52,093 bases of DNA, taken from assembly GCA_028456385.1 (NCBI GenBank), contig JALNQF010000291.1:1-52093 (forward strand). Direction: 5' to 3'. Shown here piece after piece: positions 38,040 to 49,680 of this stretch; position 1 is the first letter of the stretch; every line of letters begins with the position of its first letter. The DNA is from Ophiosphaerella korrae (Eukaryota; Ascomycota; Dothideomycetes; Pleosporales; Phaeosphaeriaceae). The notes under the pieces are model-generated. The model was given only the letters and a program-made list of their open reading frames with translations. It was not told the DNA's origin and made no database searches. The position numbers and the translations under genes were made by a program.

Positions 38040-38853
38040 ACTAACTTTAATATTTAATAATACTACTACTATAAGCTTAATTAAAGAAGTACTAGTAGAT
38101 ATTAAATTAAATAAGCTAGGAGAAACTTTATTATATATAAAAATAACTACTAAATATAGTTTTATACGCTTTACTTTTATCTAAAAGTATAGGAGCTAGA
38201 CTAGTACTTTATAAACTAAAGTAACTAACTAGTAGAAACTTAGCTTATAATAAAAGCTAAAGCTTAGTAAATATATTAAAGATCTTATTAAGAAAGGCTT
38301 ACTACTTATAAAAAAAATAATATAAAATATTACTTTAAGTATAGTAAAAGAGGTAATAAGAAAAACTAAGTAATATACTTTTTTAATAAGAATAAAGACT
38401 ATTTTATTTCTTAGTAGATATTAGGTATAGACTATATATACTACAACGCTAATTTAGAAATTAAATATAGACTTTACTTTAATTTCTTTTACTAAATAAT
38501 AAAGTAGTATAAGATAAATCCTTAGTATATATATAATATAAATAAGAAAAGCTTTTTAATTAATATTATAAGTAGATATAAGAATATCTTTAGTATATAA
38601 GAGTAAAAGAGAAAAGAAGTAAGAGATTTACTTTAAGATAGCTTAATTAAATAGATAACTATTCCAGTTTATATTAAAGTAGATAGAGAGGTTCTATTAC
38701 TTAGCTTTATCTACTAAGCTAAGTAGAGTAATCTTTAATTATTTTAGGTTAAAGATATTAAGGCTAAGAAATATTAAGTTTTAGTTACTATATCTCTTTA
38801 TAGATAGACTAATAATAAGATAAGATTTATATAGTTTAAATAGGTATTTAATT
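38040..38853 (+). pseudogene. second pogo-type transposase, N-terminal part (split by chromovirus D)
   Basis: Plus-strand trace of a fungal pogo-like DDE transposase. A Psq/HTH region lies at about 38090-38200 (L-G-E-T-L-L-Y-I-K), the CENP-B HTH at about 38230-38430, and the start of the DDE domain includes Y-N-I-N-K-K-S-F, where the first catalytic Asp is now Asn (AAT 38541-38543). The frame shifts by one base near 38430, so an indel exists besides the RIP stops. The end of this part, R-F-I-x-F-K-x-V-F-N-Y, joins Y-T-K-K at 45870 across copy D. The start codon is not identifiable. Confidence 0.8.
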
Positions 38854-38858
38854 ACTAT

Positions 38859-39257
38859 TATAATAGGTGTTACTAGGGTTAACTTCTTAGTACCTAAGGG
38901 TTGTTAGTAGATTAGGAGGTAATAACAAAAGTTTATATTTTAATTGTGTAATAACTTATTAATAATAGAAGATGTTTTATAACTATCTTATATTAGCGTC
39001 CTATAGTTAATAGATTAGATTACTAATACTATCCTAATAATACGTATTACTACTAACTATATACTTGTTGTAATCTATTTGTATTATATTATAGATTACT
39101 ACTAATCTATATACACGTAATTATAGATTACTACTACGTGTCCTAATTATATATAGTTTCCTAATTAAGGTTGTTACTCTACTTGTCCTATACTTTATTA
39201 GTATCTAAGTTAGGACTAATTAGCTCTATCTTGATTTCTCTTGTTACTTCTATAACA
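38859..39257 (-). repeat. 3' LTR of chromovirus D (399 bp)
   Basis: Contains two 32-bp palindromic units (about 39069-39145), against four in the 5' LTR. It ends TCTATAACA beside the polypurine tract. Confidence 0.92.
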
Positions 39258-39919
39258 CTATCTCCCCCTCTAGGTAGGTTCTAGTTTTTCTATCCTAGGG
39301 CTAGAGTTATTAACCTAGTTTCTTTATTAATGTAGAGTTCTTTATCTTCTTTTATACCTACTAAGTCTACTCTTTGTTATCTTTAATTAGTAGATTATGT
39401 GTTACGTTATAGTATTACTATATTTCTTTATTCTTATTGTAAATCTTTAAATCCTCCTCTAGTATATATTTCTTTAAAGTATAGTAAGGCTTATAAGGCG
39501 TATATTCGTACTAATACTTATGCGTCTTGTAACCTTTTTAGTGTTTCTCTTGTAGAATATAGGTTAATAATACTTATTCGCGTATCTATACTTATTTATA
39601 ATAGGGAGAGCTATTAACTATACTTAAGATAAACTGTCTAAATAGATTACTAAGGCTAAAAAAGAACGTAATTGTATTCTAAGTATATAGGTAGAAAATC
39701 ACGCTCGTTTAGTTTATCTTTGTAAGACGAAGGCCTTAAATAATAAGAAGTCTGTTACGTAGGCTATCTTTATTAAGTCTAAGCTTAATTTTAAGGCTAT
39801 AGTTAAGGCTATTCCTACTATATTAGACGTTCCTAGCGCCTCTCTATTTAGTAGTAGTAATATCAACTTTCTTAGTTCGCTACTAGGCGTTCTAGAGGGT
39901 TTTAACTTCGAAAGTCCTC

Positions 39920-42900
39920 TAGTTTCTTAGGGTAGTTAAGGTTATCCTCTAGTTCCTATATTTCTTCCTATAGTTTCCCTTTTTCGTCTATACCTATCTA
40001 TTTTACTAAATAATAGTTCCTCCTATTATAGAACTAATGTACTAGGATTTCTTTAACTTCTTATTCTTCCTATTCTCTATACGTGTCTACTTTATATACT
40101 AGTAGTTCTACGTTTTATAGTACTGTCTTAAGTAGTACTACGTAGAAGGTTAGGTATATCTTTATCTTATTTAGTAGCTTTAATTTAAATATAACTAGTG
40201 TAACATCTTTCTTAATTTTATATAGTCCTATCTTAATATAGTCTAATTTAGGGCTTAGTCTTTTGCTTTTAATATTCTTTTGTACTAACTATACTTTTTC
40301 TCCTTTCTTAAATTAGGGTCTCTCTTTATATTTCTTATTGTAGTACTTTACTATTTAATCGTGTAAGAATTCTATATTCTATCTTAGTTAATTATATATC
40401 TCTTTAAGTTTGTTAGCAAAGTTTTCTCCTCTTAAGAACTAAGATATTTCTAATCTTAGTGTTCTATATACACTAAGGTTAAATCTATAGTTTATAAAAA
40501 AAGGTAATACTTCTATTACTATATTCTTTGCGCTGTTATATACTAACTATACTATAGGTAGTAATTGTGCCTAGTTATTCTAGTTGTAGTTAAGGTAGTA
40601 TCTTAAATATTATTCTACTATCTAATTTATTCGTTCTAACTATCTATCTATCTATAGGTAGTATACTATTAACATTATATATTTAATTCCTAGTTATACT
40701 ATAATTGTTCTCTATAGTTTTAATATAAATCGTACATCTCTATCTATAATAATCTTATCTAGTAGTCTATATTAGCTAATTACGGTTCCTAGGATCTAGT
40801 GTGTAGTAACCTCTATCCTACTTTTTTCTTTATATAGTCTAAAGTATAAGTACTTTGTAAGTTTATTTACTATTGTTAGGATTCTATTATACTTAACTCC
40901 TAATATTAGGTCTTTAGACTTAGGTAGCTTTGTAATAAAGTCTATTATAATAACTCTCTATAGTTATTCTAGTACTTCTACTAGTTATAGTATACTATAT
41001 AGTGTATATCTATTATACTTATTTCTCTAGTATTCTATATAGTCTCGTAGTACTTCTATTACTAGCTATCTTACTCTTAGGATATAGTAGTCCTATAGTA
41101 ACCTATTAAGGGTTTTATTAATCCCTTAGTATCTATATACTAGTAATTTATAGAATTATCGTATAAATTCTCTTTAGATCTTTCTTAAGATATACGTTCT
41201 TCTATAAGCTTATGTAAGTCCTTCTTAGATCTCTAGTTTCTCTATTTCTTTAGATGCTTCTTACGTTATTTTCTAAATCTATTTGTCTAGCTCGCTACTT
41301 ATTCTTTTAAGTGTTGCGGCTATTTTAGGTATGTTTAGGACTAGATGTCCTTCTTCGTTCTTAACTAGAACTATACTAGTAGCGCTTACTTCTTCTTATA
41401 AATCTAGTCTTCTACTAAGGGCGTCTATAAATTAATTATCTTTCCCTTTTATATATATAATTTCTAAGTTAAATATTAATAGGAATTCCTACTATCTTAT
41501 ATATTATTATAATAATTCTTTATTTATTATAAACCTTATAAGGTTCTTATAGTCTATATAGACCTTTGTTTAGTACTTTACTCTTTATAAGTATACTCTC
41601 TATTACTTAAATACTTTATAGATTACTAGTATTTCTTTATTATAGATTAAGTAGTTAAGTTCTACTATTTTTATCTTCTTAGAGAAGTATTTAACTAAGT
41701 ATTCTTTTTTAGTCTTTAGGTCTTCTTGTATTAGTGCTATTCTATAGACTAAGTTAGATACGTCTGTTTTTACTATTACTAGTAGGTCTAGGTTATATAT
41801 TCTAATAATTAGGTTTTCTATAAACTTCTTTTTAATCTTATTAAATACTTTATCGTATTCTTCTATCTATTTAAATAGTATATCTTTCTTTATAAGTCTT
41901 GTAATTAGTTCTATATCTTTAAACTATCTTACTATTAGTTTTCTACAAAAGTTAGCTAGCCTATAAAATTATTATACCTCTCTTAGGTTCTTTAGTGTTA
42001 GCTATTCGTTAATTAATCTAATCTTTTCTAAGTTAATCTTAATTTTTCCTAGTTTAATAATAAATCTAAGGAAATCTATTTTCTTTGTATAAAACTTGTA
42101 TTTTCTTATCTTAAGAAATAATTTACTTTTTGCTAGCTTTTCTAGCACTTTATATATATATTATACGTATTCTTCTTTTATTTTTAAGAATATAAGGATA
42201 TTGTCTAGGTATATAAATATAAATACGTCTAAGTACTCTCTTAGTACTATATTTATCCTTTCTTAGAAGGCTACTAGTGCGTTTATTAAGCTAAAAGGCA
42301 TAACTATATATTTGTATAGTTTATATTATATTCTAAACGCTGTTTTCTATTTATTGCCTTCTTTAATTCTAATTTAGTAGTAGGTATTCTAGATATCTAG
42401 TTTTGTAAAGATTTTTGCTCTTTATAGCTTATCTTGTATTATATCTATTTATAGTAATAAGTATTAGTTTTTGTTTATAATTGTGTTAGTCTTTCTAAAA
42501 TCTACGTAAGGTTTCTTATTACTTATTCCTTTCTTATCTACGAAGATAAGTCTATATACTACTAAGGACTTAGATTCTCTTATCTATCTTTTCTTTATTG
42601 CGTTTTCGATAAATACTTATTTAATTTTTAACTCTTCTTCTATTTTTTTAGTAGACTAGGCTCTATCTTACGTCCTTATCTTCTTTTAGTTCTATTGCTA
42701 AGTCCTATAGCTAATATTCTAAAAGGTAGTCTTTAGGCTCTATAAGCTATTCTTCCTATTTTTTATATTCTTTTAGGAATTCTTCTTTGTAGGTGTTTAT
42801 ATTAGCCTTTAACATGTCTATTCTATAGTAGTTAATTTTTCCTGTCCTCTAATTAATGTGTAGGTTAGTTATCTATAACTATAGTATTCCTAGTATTATA

Positions 42901-45340
42901 TCTTGTTTATTATTAATTATTGTTATATCTATAACTATATTCTTTATTGTTATCTCTTCTAGTTTAAGTGTAGAGGGAACTGTTTTAAACTTAATTAGTT
43001 CCTAGAATAGTTTTCCTTTAATTGTACTTAATTATTAAGGATATTTTTTTATTATTTAACGTATTGCTTATACTTCTATAAACTTCTTAGATATAAAGTT
43101 TCTTGTAGCTCTACTATTAATTATTAATTGTACTTTCTTTCTTTAATAAGTACCTATTTTTATAATGTATAGGCCTCCTATACTTTCTAGTCTTTCTTGC
43201 TTAGGTAGTTTTATAAATTATCTATCTTTCTAGGGCTATAACCCTACTCTAAGTTTATATTCTTTGTATTTTAGATATTTGTTGTACGTATATTTATACT
43301 ATAGTCCTCCTTAAACGTATTTCTTAGATAATTTTAGACTAGGTCTTATTACTACGTATCTATCTTCTAGGATTATTTCTTATCCTTAGACATCTTCTAC
43401 TAGAATTACTCTTGTATAGTTGTAGCCTCTTCTTCTTATAGGCTATACTTTATTGTTTACCTTAGGGTTTCTATATATAATATAATTCTTATCTAGGTAT
43501 AATATCTATAATACTTTAAAATGTACTAGATGTTTAAGATCTATTATTTTGTTGTCTCCTTCCTAGTACTTGTCTTTTCTAGGTATTTTAGTAGTTAGGA
43601 CATAGTATACTACTAGTACTCTTAGTGTATAAGCTTTATTAATCTATTGCGTCTTTTTTATAAGGTGCTACTATTTTTTCTATATTAGTATTCTTCTTAC
43701 TATAACTATATATTACTTTATCTATTCTTAAAATAGTATAAACTTAGTTTCTTTAGGATTACGCTCTTTCTAGTCTTTATACGCTTCCTCTATACTTATA
43801 ACTAGTAAGTATTTCTAAATAAACTTCTATTCTTTGTTTTGTTCTTCTATATCTATTATTATATAGCTATTATAGCTATATATTTTTAGCTAGGTATACT
43901 TTATACTTCTTATACTAATTTATCTCTTACTTTCTTGTAGTCCTTTAGAAGAAGCTGTAGTAGTCTCTTTATCTAGTGCTAGTCCTTTAGCCTAGATTGA
44001 TAGTACTAAGGGCTCTTCCCTTTCTAAGTCTTCTATTAGTAGGTCTATTATATATACTATCTCTTCTAGCTATACTTTTATTCTTTCTTTTGTTGCTGCT
44101 ACTCTATTTCTTTATTATAAGAAGTATCTTACTCTTTCTTTACTAGAATAATATATATAGTAGTTGTCTTTATAATAAAAGGTCTAATAGAGTATTATAT
44201 ATTATATTTCTTTACTCCTAGCTACTTTCTCTTAAGGTTTAGCCTATACTTATAGTACTTCTTTCTTCTTCTTAGTTATCTTTAACTAAGCTTCCTTATC
44301 TTTCTTATAGTCCTTACTTTTGCAACTATTTATAAAGTGTCCTAGTTTTCTATATTTATAATATATTATATCTTTTTTCTTTTGTAATTAGTAATCTCTT
44401 GCGTAGTAGCTTTTCTTACTATAGTTAAAGTACGTAAAGTCTTTATTCTTCTTTTTCTTCTTGTCTTTATTTACGTTAAGGATTATAAGGTCTCTAGTAT
44501 CCTAGTTTCTAGTTTAATTACTATACTTGTTCTTTTTCTATTCTTAAAGATCGTTATTAATTTAGATTACTTATTACTTTAGGGCTTCTAGTGTTCTAGG
44601 TTTTTCTATATAAATTATCTTGTATTAGATTTTTTTATTTAGTCCTTGTTTAAATTATAATATAAGAGCTAATTTATTCTACTCTATATTTTGTAATAGT
44701 TATTTAAACTATAATACGTACTTAGGTACACTCTTTCTTTGTATAAGCTTCTTAAGTTTTTCTTTAGCTTATTAGGTAATATCTATATCCCTAAATACTA
44801 CTCTTATTTGTTTAGTAAAGTATTTATAACTTCTAAAAATAGCTCTAGTTTTATCCTTCTAGGTTATTAGTAAATGTATCGTGTAATCTATCTAGTAAGG
44901 CTTATACTATCTTATTATATCTTCTTTAAGATGTAGTCTAATATATATAACCTTCTTTTCTTCTATATTAAAGTGTAGTACTTATATATCTATCTAGAGT
45001 TATACTAAAGCTATAAAGGGTCTTAGCTTCTCTCTTATTCTATTAAACTTCTTAAGAACGGGTATCTTTAGTAGTTTCTTCGTTACACTTATTTCTAGGC
45101 GTTAGGTAATTATTTCTATCTAGTTCTATTCTTTAATAATAGCTTTAATTTATACTTTGTTCTACCTTAAGTAGTCCTATAGTTCCTTATTCTACGTTTC
45201 TAAGGCTTTAATTACTATTTTTATGTCCTCGTTTTTAGAGATTAAGTTATTTAGGTAGTCCTTAATTTGTTTCTATATAGTATTATCTAAGTTATAGCTA
45301 CTTATAGGTGCCTTAGCTCCTTTTTTTGTTAAACTTTCTA
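39920..45340 (-). pseudogene. gag-pol of chromovirus D, RIP-inactivated
   Basis: Read right to left. CCHC knuckles lie at about 44310-44430 and the protease motif at about 43094-43130 (I-N-S-R-A-T-R-N-F). Reverse transcriptase is about 42100-42560, with Y-L-D-N near 42199-42220. RNase H is about 41400-41820, integrase about 40500-41220, and chromodomain about 39930-40080. Mutations are milder than in copies A-C, but stops and lost catalytic residues remain throughout. Confidence 0.84.
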
Positions 45341-45405
45341 CTATCGTGTTAGCTAGACTATACGCTACTTACGCTTTACTTCTCGCAATAACTAAATCGG
45401 CAAGG

Positions 45406-45867
45406 TGTAATAGGTATTACTAGGGTCAACTTCCTAGTGCCTAAGGGTTATTAGTAGATTAGGAGGTAATAACAAAAGTTCGTGTTTTAATTGTATAATA
45501 ACTTATTAACAATAGAAGATATTTTGCAACTATCTTGTATTAGCGTTCTGTAGTTAATAGATTAGATTGCTAATACTATCCTAACAATACGTATTGCTAC
45601 TAACTATATACTTGTTGTAATCTGTTCGTATTATATTACAGATCACTACTAATCTATACGCACGTAATTATAGATTACCTTGATCTATTTGTACGTTATA
45701 ATAGATTACTACTAATCTATTCGCACGTAATTACAGATTACTGCTACGTGTCCTAATTGTGTGTAGTTTCCTAATCGAGGTCGTTACCCCGCTCGTCTTA
45801 TACTTCGTCAGCATCTAAGTTAGGACTAATTAGCTCTATCTTAATTTCTCTTGTTACTTCTATAACA
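45406..45867 (-). repeat. 5' LTR of chromovirus D (462 bp)
   Basis: Begins TGTAATAGG and ends TATAACA, so the TG...CA ends survive. It holds four 32-bp palindromic units between about 45618 and 45755. Confidence 0.93.
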
Positions 45868-45872
45868 ACTAT

Positions 45873-46952
45873 ACTAAAAAGAGTTTATATAGATCTTATT
45901 AACTTCTAATCTTAGATAGCTATAAGTCTTATATTACTATAGATTTTATTAAGTATTAATATTAGAATAAGATTCTGTTAGTAATTTTTCTTCTTTATTA
46001 AACTTATAGTCTCTAATTACTTAATATAGTAATATTTAAGCTTCTTTTATCTACTTACTTATCTAAACTTACTAACTACTTATACTATAGCTAAAACTTT
46101 ATACTAATTACTAAAAGTAACTTCTTTTATTTATTCTACCCTACCTAGATCTTTGCTTTTAAAAAATAAACTATTATAAAAGCTTTTAAAGTAACTAAGA
46201 TCTAGCTAAAAAAACTCTAAAACTATCTTTAAAAGATTTTATCTATAAACTTTAGATAATAGTAAACTATTAAGTAGTTTACTATCTCTTAATAAGGCTA
46301 ATTAGATAAAGATAAGATAGATAGTTAAGTTAATTATAAAAGAAAGATAATAGAAATAAGTAAATAAGATTACCTAATTACTCTACTCTCTCTAAGTTTA
46401 AAATAAGCTACTTTACTCTAAGATAAAGGAGCTAAGAAAAGCTTTTACTATTAAAAAAAAGTATTAGAAAAAGAGTAAGATCTTTAACCTCTAATAACGT
46501 TAAGAGACCTATAGTAACACTTAAATCTAGTTACTTAGAAAGATAAAAGAGGTACGTATACAAGAAACTATTAAATAGAGAGAAAAGATAGAAGAGAAAC
46601 TCTAGAAAGCTAAGATAAAAGAGCTAAGAAAAGCTACTTAGCTCCTTAAAAAGAACGAGGCTAAAGAGAGGCGTATAAAGAGAGAGAAGCTTAAAAAGAA
46701 GAGAGAGAAGAAAAAGGCTGCTAAGGCTACTAAACGTGCGCGTTAGAAAGAAGAGAGAGACTCTACTAAAGCTCTCTAATTATCCTAAAAAGGGAAGAGA
46801 AAGGATTAGCCTTAGCCTTAGTAAGTAATAAGCGTTAGAAACGAGTGCGTAGTGCTAGGCAAGTTCAAGATGCCAGCAAAGTTTAAGATGCTGCACCGCT
46901 AAAGGTCATATTACGTGGCCGCAACGTTAACGTTCTAAAGAAATATAGATAG
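45873..46952 (+). pseudogene. second pogo-type transposase, C-terminal part
   Basis: Continuation of 38040-38853. The second catalytic Asp is intact (GAT 45915-45917, in L-I-L-D-S-Y-K-S-Y). The third is Asn (AAT 46023-46025, in L-L-N-I-V-I-F-K) with 35 residues between. A long Lys/Glu/Arg-rich coiled-coil-like tail follows (46560-46760), then a basic end R-G-R-N-V-N-V-L-K-K-Y-R before TAG at 46950-46952. A frame change near 46825 separates the tail from this end. From about 46840 the sequence shows no RIP, although it is the same gene. Several TAA/TAG stops upstream make it a pseudogene. Confidence 0.85.
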
Positions 46953-47107
46953 TACAAATTGATCGCAAGCCTCTGTTTACTACTCCACTAAAAGATCTCA
47001 TGATAATAGCTATTGTAGGTGGCTCAATAACCTCATCTTTGCAGAGCTCACTTTGGTGTTGGCGGCGCATTACGCCGAGGCGCGCATTACGCCGACGTAT
47101 ACGGTAG

Positions 47108-47422
47108 TGCTCGCCTTGTGCTTGGCAAAGTAAGTTAATTGCGGCAGCTAATACACGGGCAGCTAATACACGAGCAGCTAAGCTGCTAGCTAGTAACAAA
47201 CGATTGCAGCAGCAGCTCAATAAGCTTACAAAGCCATCTAAGAGGAAGTGTATCAAACCTCATCCAAATGAGCGATTTCTGAATGTTGAAGCAATTACTA
47301 CTGCAGTAGAAGCGGCTGCTACTCAAGCTGCAAAACCAGCACGTAAAATTCGTACAAAGGCTGCTAAAAACAAGGCAGCTACTTCAGCTGCTCTAGTATT
47401 TAGTTCAATGTGTAGCCAGTAG
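47108..47422 (+). pseudogene. C-terminal fragment of a third pogo-type transposase
   Basis: Open for 104 codons to TAG at 47420-47422, in ordinary-composition DNA. The motif L-Q-Q-Q-L-N-K-L-T-K-P-S-K-R-K, followed by P-H-P-N-E-R-F-L-N-V-E-A-I, is typical of the region after the DDE domain of fungal pogo/Fot1 transposases, and an Ala/Lys-rich tail ends it. An in-frame tandem duplication of A-A-N-T-R-A lies at about 47144-47178. A TAG stop precedes it at 47105 and no HTH or DDE domain is present upstream, so it is a tail only. The un-RIPed state fits a copy too short or too rare to be recognised. Confidence 0.65.
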
Positions 47423-47943
47423 CAAATATAATTGTTGTTGTTGAGTTACATTACTTCAAAGCTGAGGGCTTGTTTTTCGGGGGTGGCCCAACTTCAGGAC
47501 GGCCTAACTTAAGGTGTCCGAGCTTATCCTATGCACCGGCGGATTCTGCCCTCGGTTAATTAGCCAATCAATAAGTGTGGCAGAGTGACTGAACCACCAC
47601 GGAGTCCACTCGATTGGGGTGGTCCGCTCGATGGTGAACCACGTTAAGGAATGGGTTCAATTCTGAACCTACTCAATTAGTAGGCTTGACCATATGACGG
47701 ATCGCACTAGCGCGCACCGTTATGGCTATGCCCAATCTTTCCGTGGCTCATGTTCTGCAATATCCAGACACCAGATCACTTTGATTACCGTTAGATACCA
47801 ATCATAAGCTTGCTTACGCAGCCCTATAATAGTGCTCATGGCCGTTTAAAACAATGCCTTTCTAGCTACAATTAACAAGGGACAAGATATGCAAACCAAA
47901 GTCGCCTTAATGTCGAATCTCCAACTCCGTATCTACCACTTAT
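47423..47943. other. intergenic segment, possible transposon end
   Basis: Ordinary-composition DNA without a gene I can support. Around 47480-47518 GGTGGCCCAACTTCAGGACG is followed by GCCTAACTTAAGGTGTCC. The internally repeated form recalls terminal repeats of fungal Tc1/pogo elements and could be the right end of the element whose transposase tail precedes it. No left partner is present in the window. Confidence 0.35.
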
Positions 47944-48130
47944 TTAGAGCTCTAAGAGATGCCTCAGTGAGAGGGTGCAGAGGCCTAAAGGTCTCCTGCA
48001 GTTAGAAATATTATGCATCAGTGAGAGTGCGTCCGCGCGCTTCCCCTGGCCGCTCAATATCAGTGCCAGATCGTTCATGCTCGTCGGCGTGTCCAGGTGC
48101 CCCTTTCCTAACGCCTTGTCTCTTAGTACC
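47944..48130 (-). pseudogene. kinesin-light-chain-type TPR fragment
   Basis: About one tetratricopeptide repeat on the minus strand, reading L-R-D-K-A-L-G-K-G-H then D-T-P-T-S-M-N-D-L-A and L-I-L-S-G-Q-G-K-R-A-D-A. This is the TPR_10/TPR_12 repeat common in fungal NACHT/NB-ARC-TPR (NLR-like) and kinesin-light-chain-like proteins. Only one repeat is present and the frame ends at TAA after a short unrelated stretch. It lies immediately downstream of the stop of the rhodopsin-domain gene, on the same strand, without a start of its own. Interpreted as a stray gene fragment. Confidence 0.6.
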
Positions 48131-48179
48131 AGAAACGATGGCAGTATAGCTGCAAGTGTAGAGCAATACAAGCTATAGA

Positions 48180-49680
48180 TCAAATTGTATGCTCGACCTG
48201 TTCTGCGTCCAACGGCGCGTCGCACAATGAAGTTTTTTGGCTTGCGTCCTCTCTGCCGTTGGGCTGACTTGGGCAAGTAGGTAGTGGGAAATCTCGCTCG
48301 ACGGTCTTTCCCTGCCTACCGCAGAGTTCTAGTTCGTCTCCCTCCCTAGAGGAGAGAGCGACCTGTCGAGATGAGCGGAGGGTACGTCTTGATTTCGGGT
48401 GGGAGTCCTGAGTGCTGCGACCAATGACGTTAGGGAGATGGCGTCGGAGGAAGGCTTTGCCCAGAGGAAGGCAGCCGCAGACAATGGCGAGATGGAGTTC
48501 GAGTGCCCTGGAATGTGTTAATATAAACTTCTCTCTTCTTGTGGCAAATGTCCGGGCAACGTACCACCACACGTCTTGTTCGGCGAAATCCCAGGTTATA
48601 TCCGTAGTATTATACGATCCGACGATGTGAACCAGCCTAATAATACTGGCGACTAGAACGCTGCAGTTCCATGAGTATAATTTTGACCGAAAGCATACTA
48701 CAATCAGCTTACAAACCGCCTGTCATGAGCATTAAAACTACGCCAAATTTCTGGCGTCTTGGTATGTGTACGTTCCACAGTATGAAAATAGGCAACACCA
48801 GGATGATTACATCCGTCGCTACGTTCATCGACGCGCTGAACAGAAATACTGCGTATTGATTAATGCATGACCCAGTCGTTATGGTAATATCCCAGTATTT
48901 CTCTATCGGGTTGCAGGCATAAAGCCCGATTGTCGCGGTTGGAATGCTGTAGGTGATTGTGATAGCCATAGCCGTGTATATTACGATCTTTAAGTTCCTA
49001 TCCCGAGGGAGTCGAAGATAGAAAGCTAAAATGGAGATCTTGACGAGCATGATCGAGACCGAGTAGCTCAAGCCCCCGATTATAGCTGCCTGAACAGTGA
49101 ACTGCCGTTAATACGGCTTCAAATCGAAAGCTCCTGAGCGGTAGGACTGCTTACCTTCCCAAAGTTCTTGTTGAATACAACAAAAGAGACATCCCATAGA
49201 TGTCTTCCAAGACCGTAATGAGTGACTATATTCTATTTAGTGTCCATAATGCTGTCTCAATTATATAGGGGTGCCTACGGATACAGCTAGCGATGCCATG
49301 TGCTAGTGCCATAATCTAGAAGAAAACAAGGTGAGATTTCACACTGGTCAATGTCGAGAGTGTTTATACCCATGCAATAGTGATTGTGTCTGCGATGTCA
49401 GCAATGATACAGATATCTAACACTAAGTCGGCCGTATCTTACAGTCTTCAAACCCAGCTCTCTGCAGGACAAAGAGGCTGGTATACCATCTTAATGCAAG
49501 GAAAGCGGTCGAGAGTAGCATGAATGCTATGTTCGCTGCAACGACGTGGTGGGCGATAGATGGCGGGCTAGTTGGGTTGGGAATCGATCCTGGTGGTGCA
49601 GGGACAACACCATAGAATTCCTCCCGCGCAAAGTAGCGATGGATTCTCATAGCGACCTGGCCAATATGATGGTGTCGCAT
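48180..49680 (-). CDS. fungal rhodopsin-domain (PTH11-like) integral membrane protein, seven exons
   Basis: The only intact gene found. Exons on the minus strand: 49680-49443, 49389-49370, 49315-49285, 49225-49155, 49089-48713, 48660-48565, 48507-48180. All six introns (52-65 nt) have GT...AG ends; the first has a CTGAC branch site just before its acceptor. The exons total 1161 nt, 386 residues plus TGA. Family landmarks: P-A-P-P-G-S and A-L-R-W-Y-T before G-F-E-D-Y (helix 1 end), T-H-Y-G-L-G-R-H, L-V-K-I-S-I-L-A-F-Y-L-R, Y-A-C-N-P-I-E-K-Y-W, I-L-P-type loop (L-V-L-P-I-F-I-L-W), and I-V-C-G-C-L-P in the last helix. A Ser/Arg-rich cytoplasmic tail follows. Seven membrane helices are expected; ligand and role are unknown. 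An ATG at 49650 is an alternative start. Confidence 0.9.

Larger units (their letters stand above)
38859..45867 (-). mobile_element. Ty3/gypsy chromovirus copy D (minus strand, inserted in a pogo transposase)
   Basis: Complete 7009-bp element flanked by a perfect 5-bp duplication ACTAT (38854-38858 and 45868-45872). LTRs are 38859-39257 (399 bp) and 45406-45867 (462 bp). The 63-bp difference corresponds to two 32-bp units. It appears to be the least RIP-mutated of the four chromoviruses: the right LTR retains TGTAATAGG and many CG steps, and the protease motif keeps its Thr. The polypurine tract is at 39258-39272 on the opposite strand. Confidence 0.94.

Noticed and set aside
1..46800. Mitochondrial origin of the AT-rich DNA
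   Set aside because: The transposons with LTRs and target duplications, and the CA/TG depletion with CG retained, indicate RIP-mutated nuclear DNA.
46927..47256. Minus-strand open frame of 109 codons
   Set aside because: It overlaps the ends of two plus-strand transposase remnants, and its own translation is low-complexity Ala/Leu repeats without a domain.
48412..48859. Plus-strand open frames opposite the rhodopsin-domain gene
   Set aside because: They are antisense to well-supported exons and introns of that gene.
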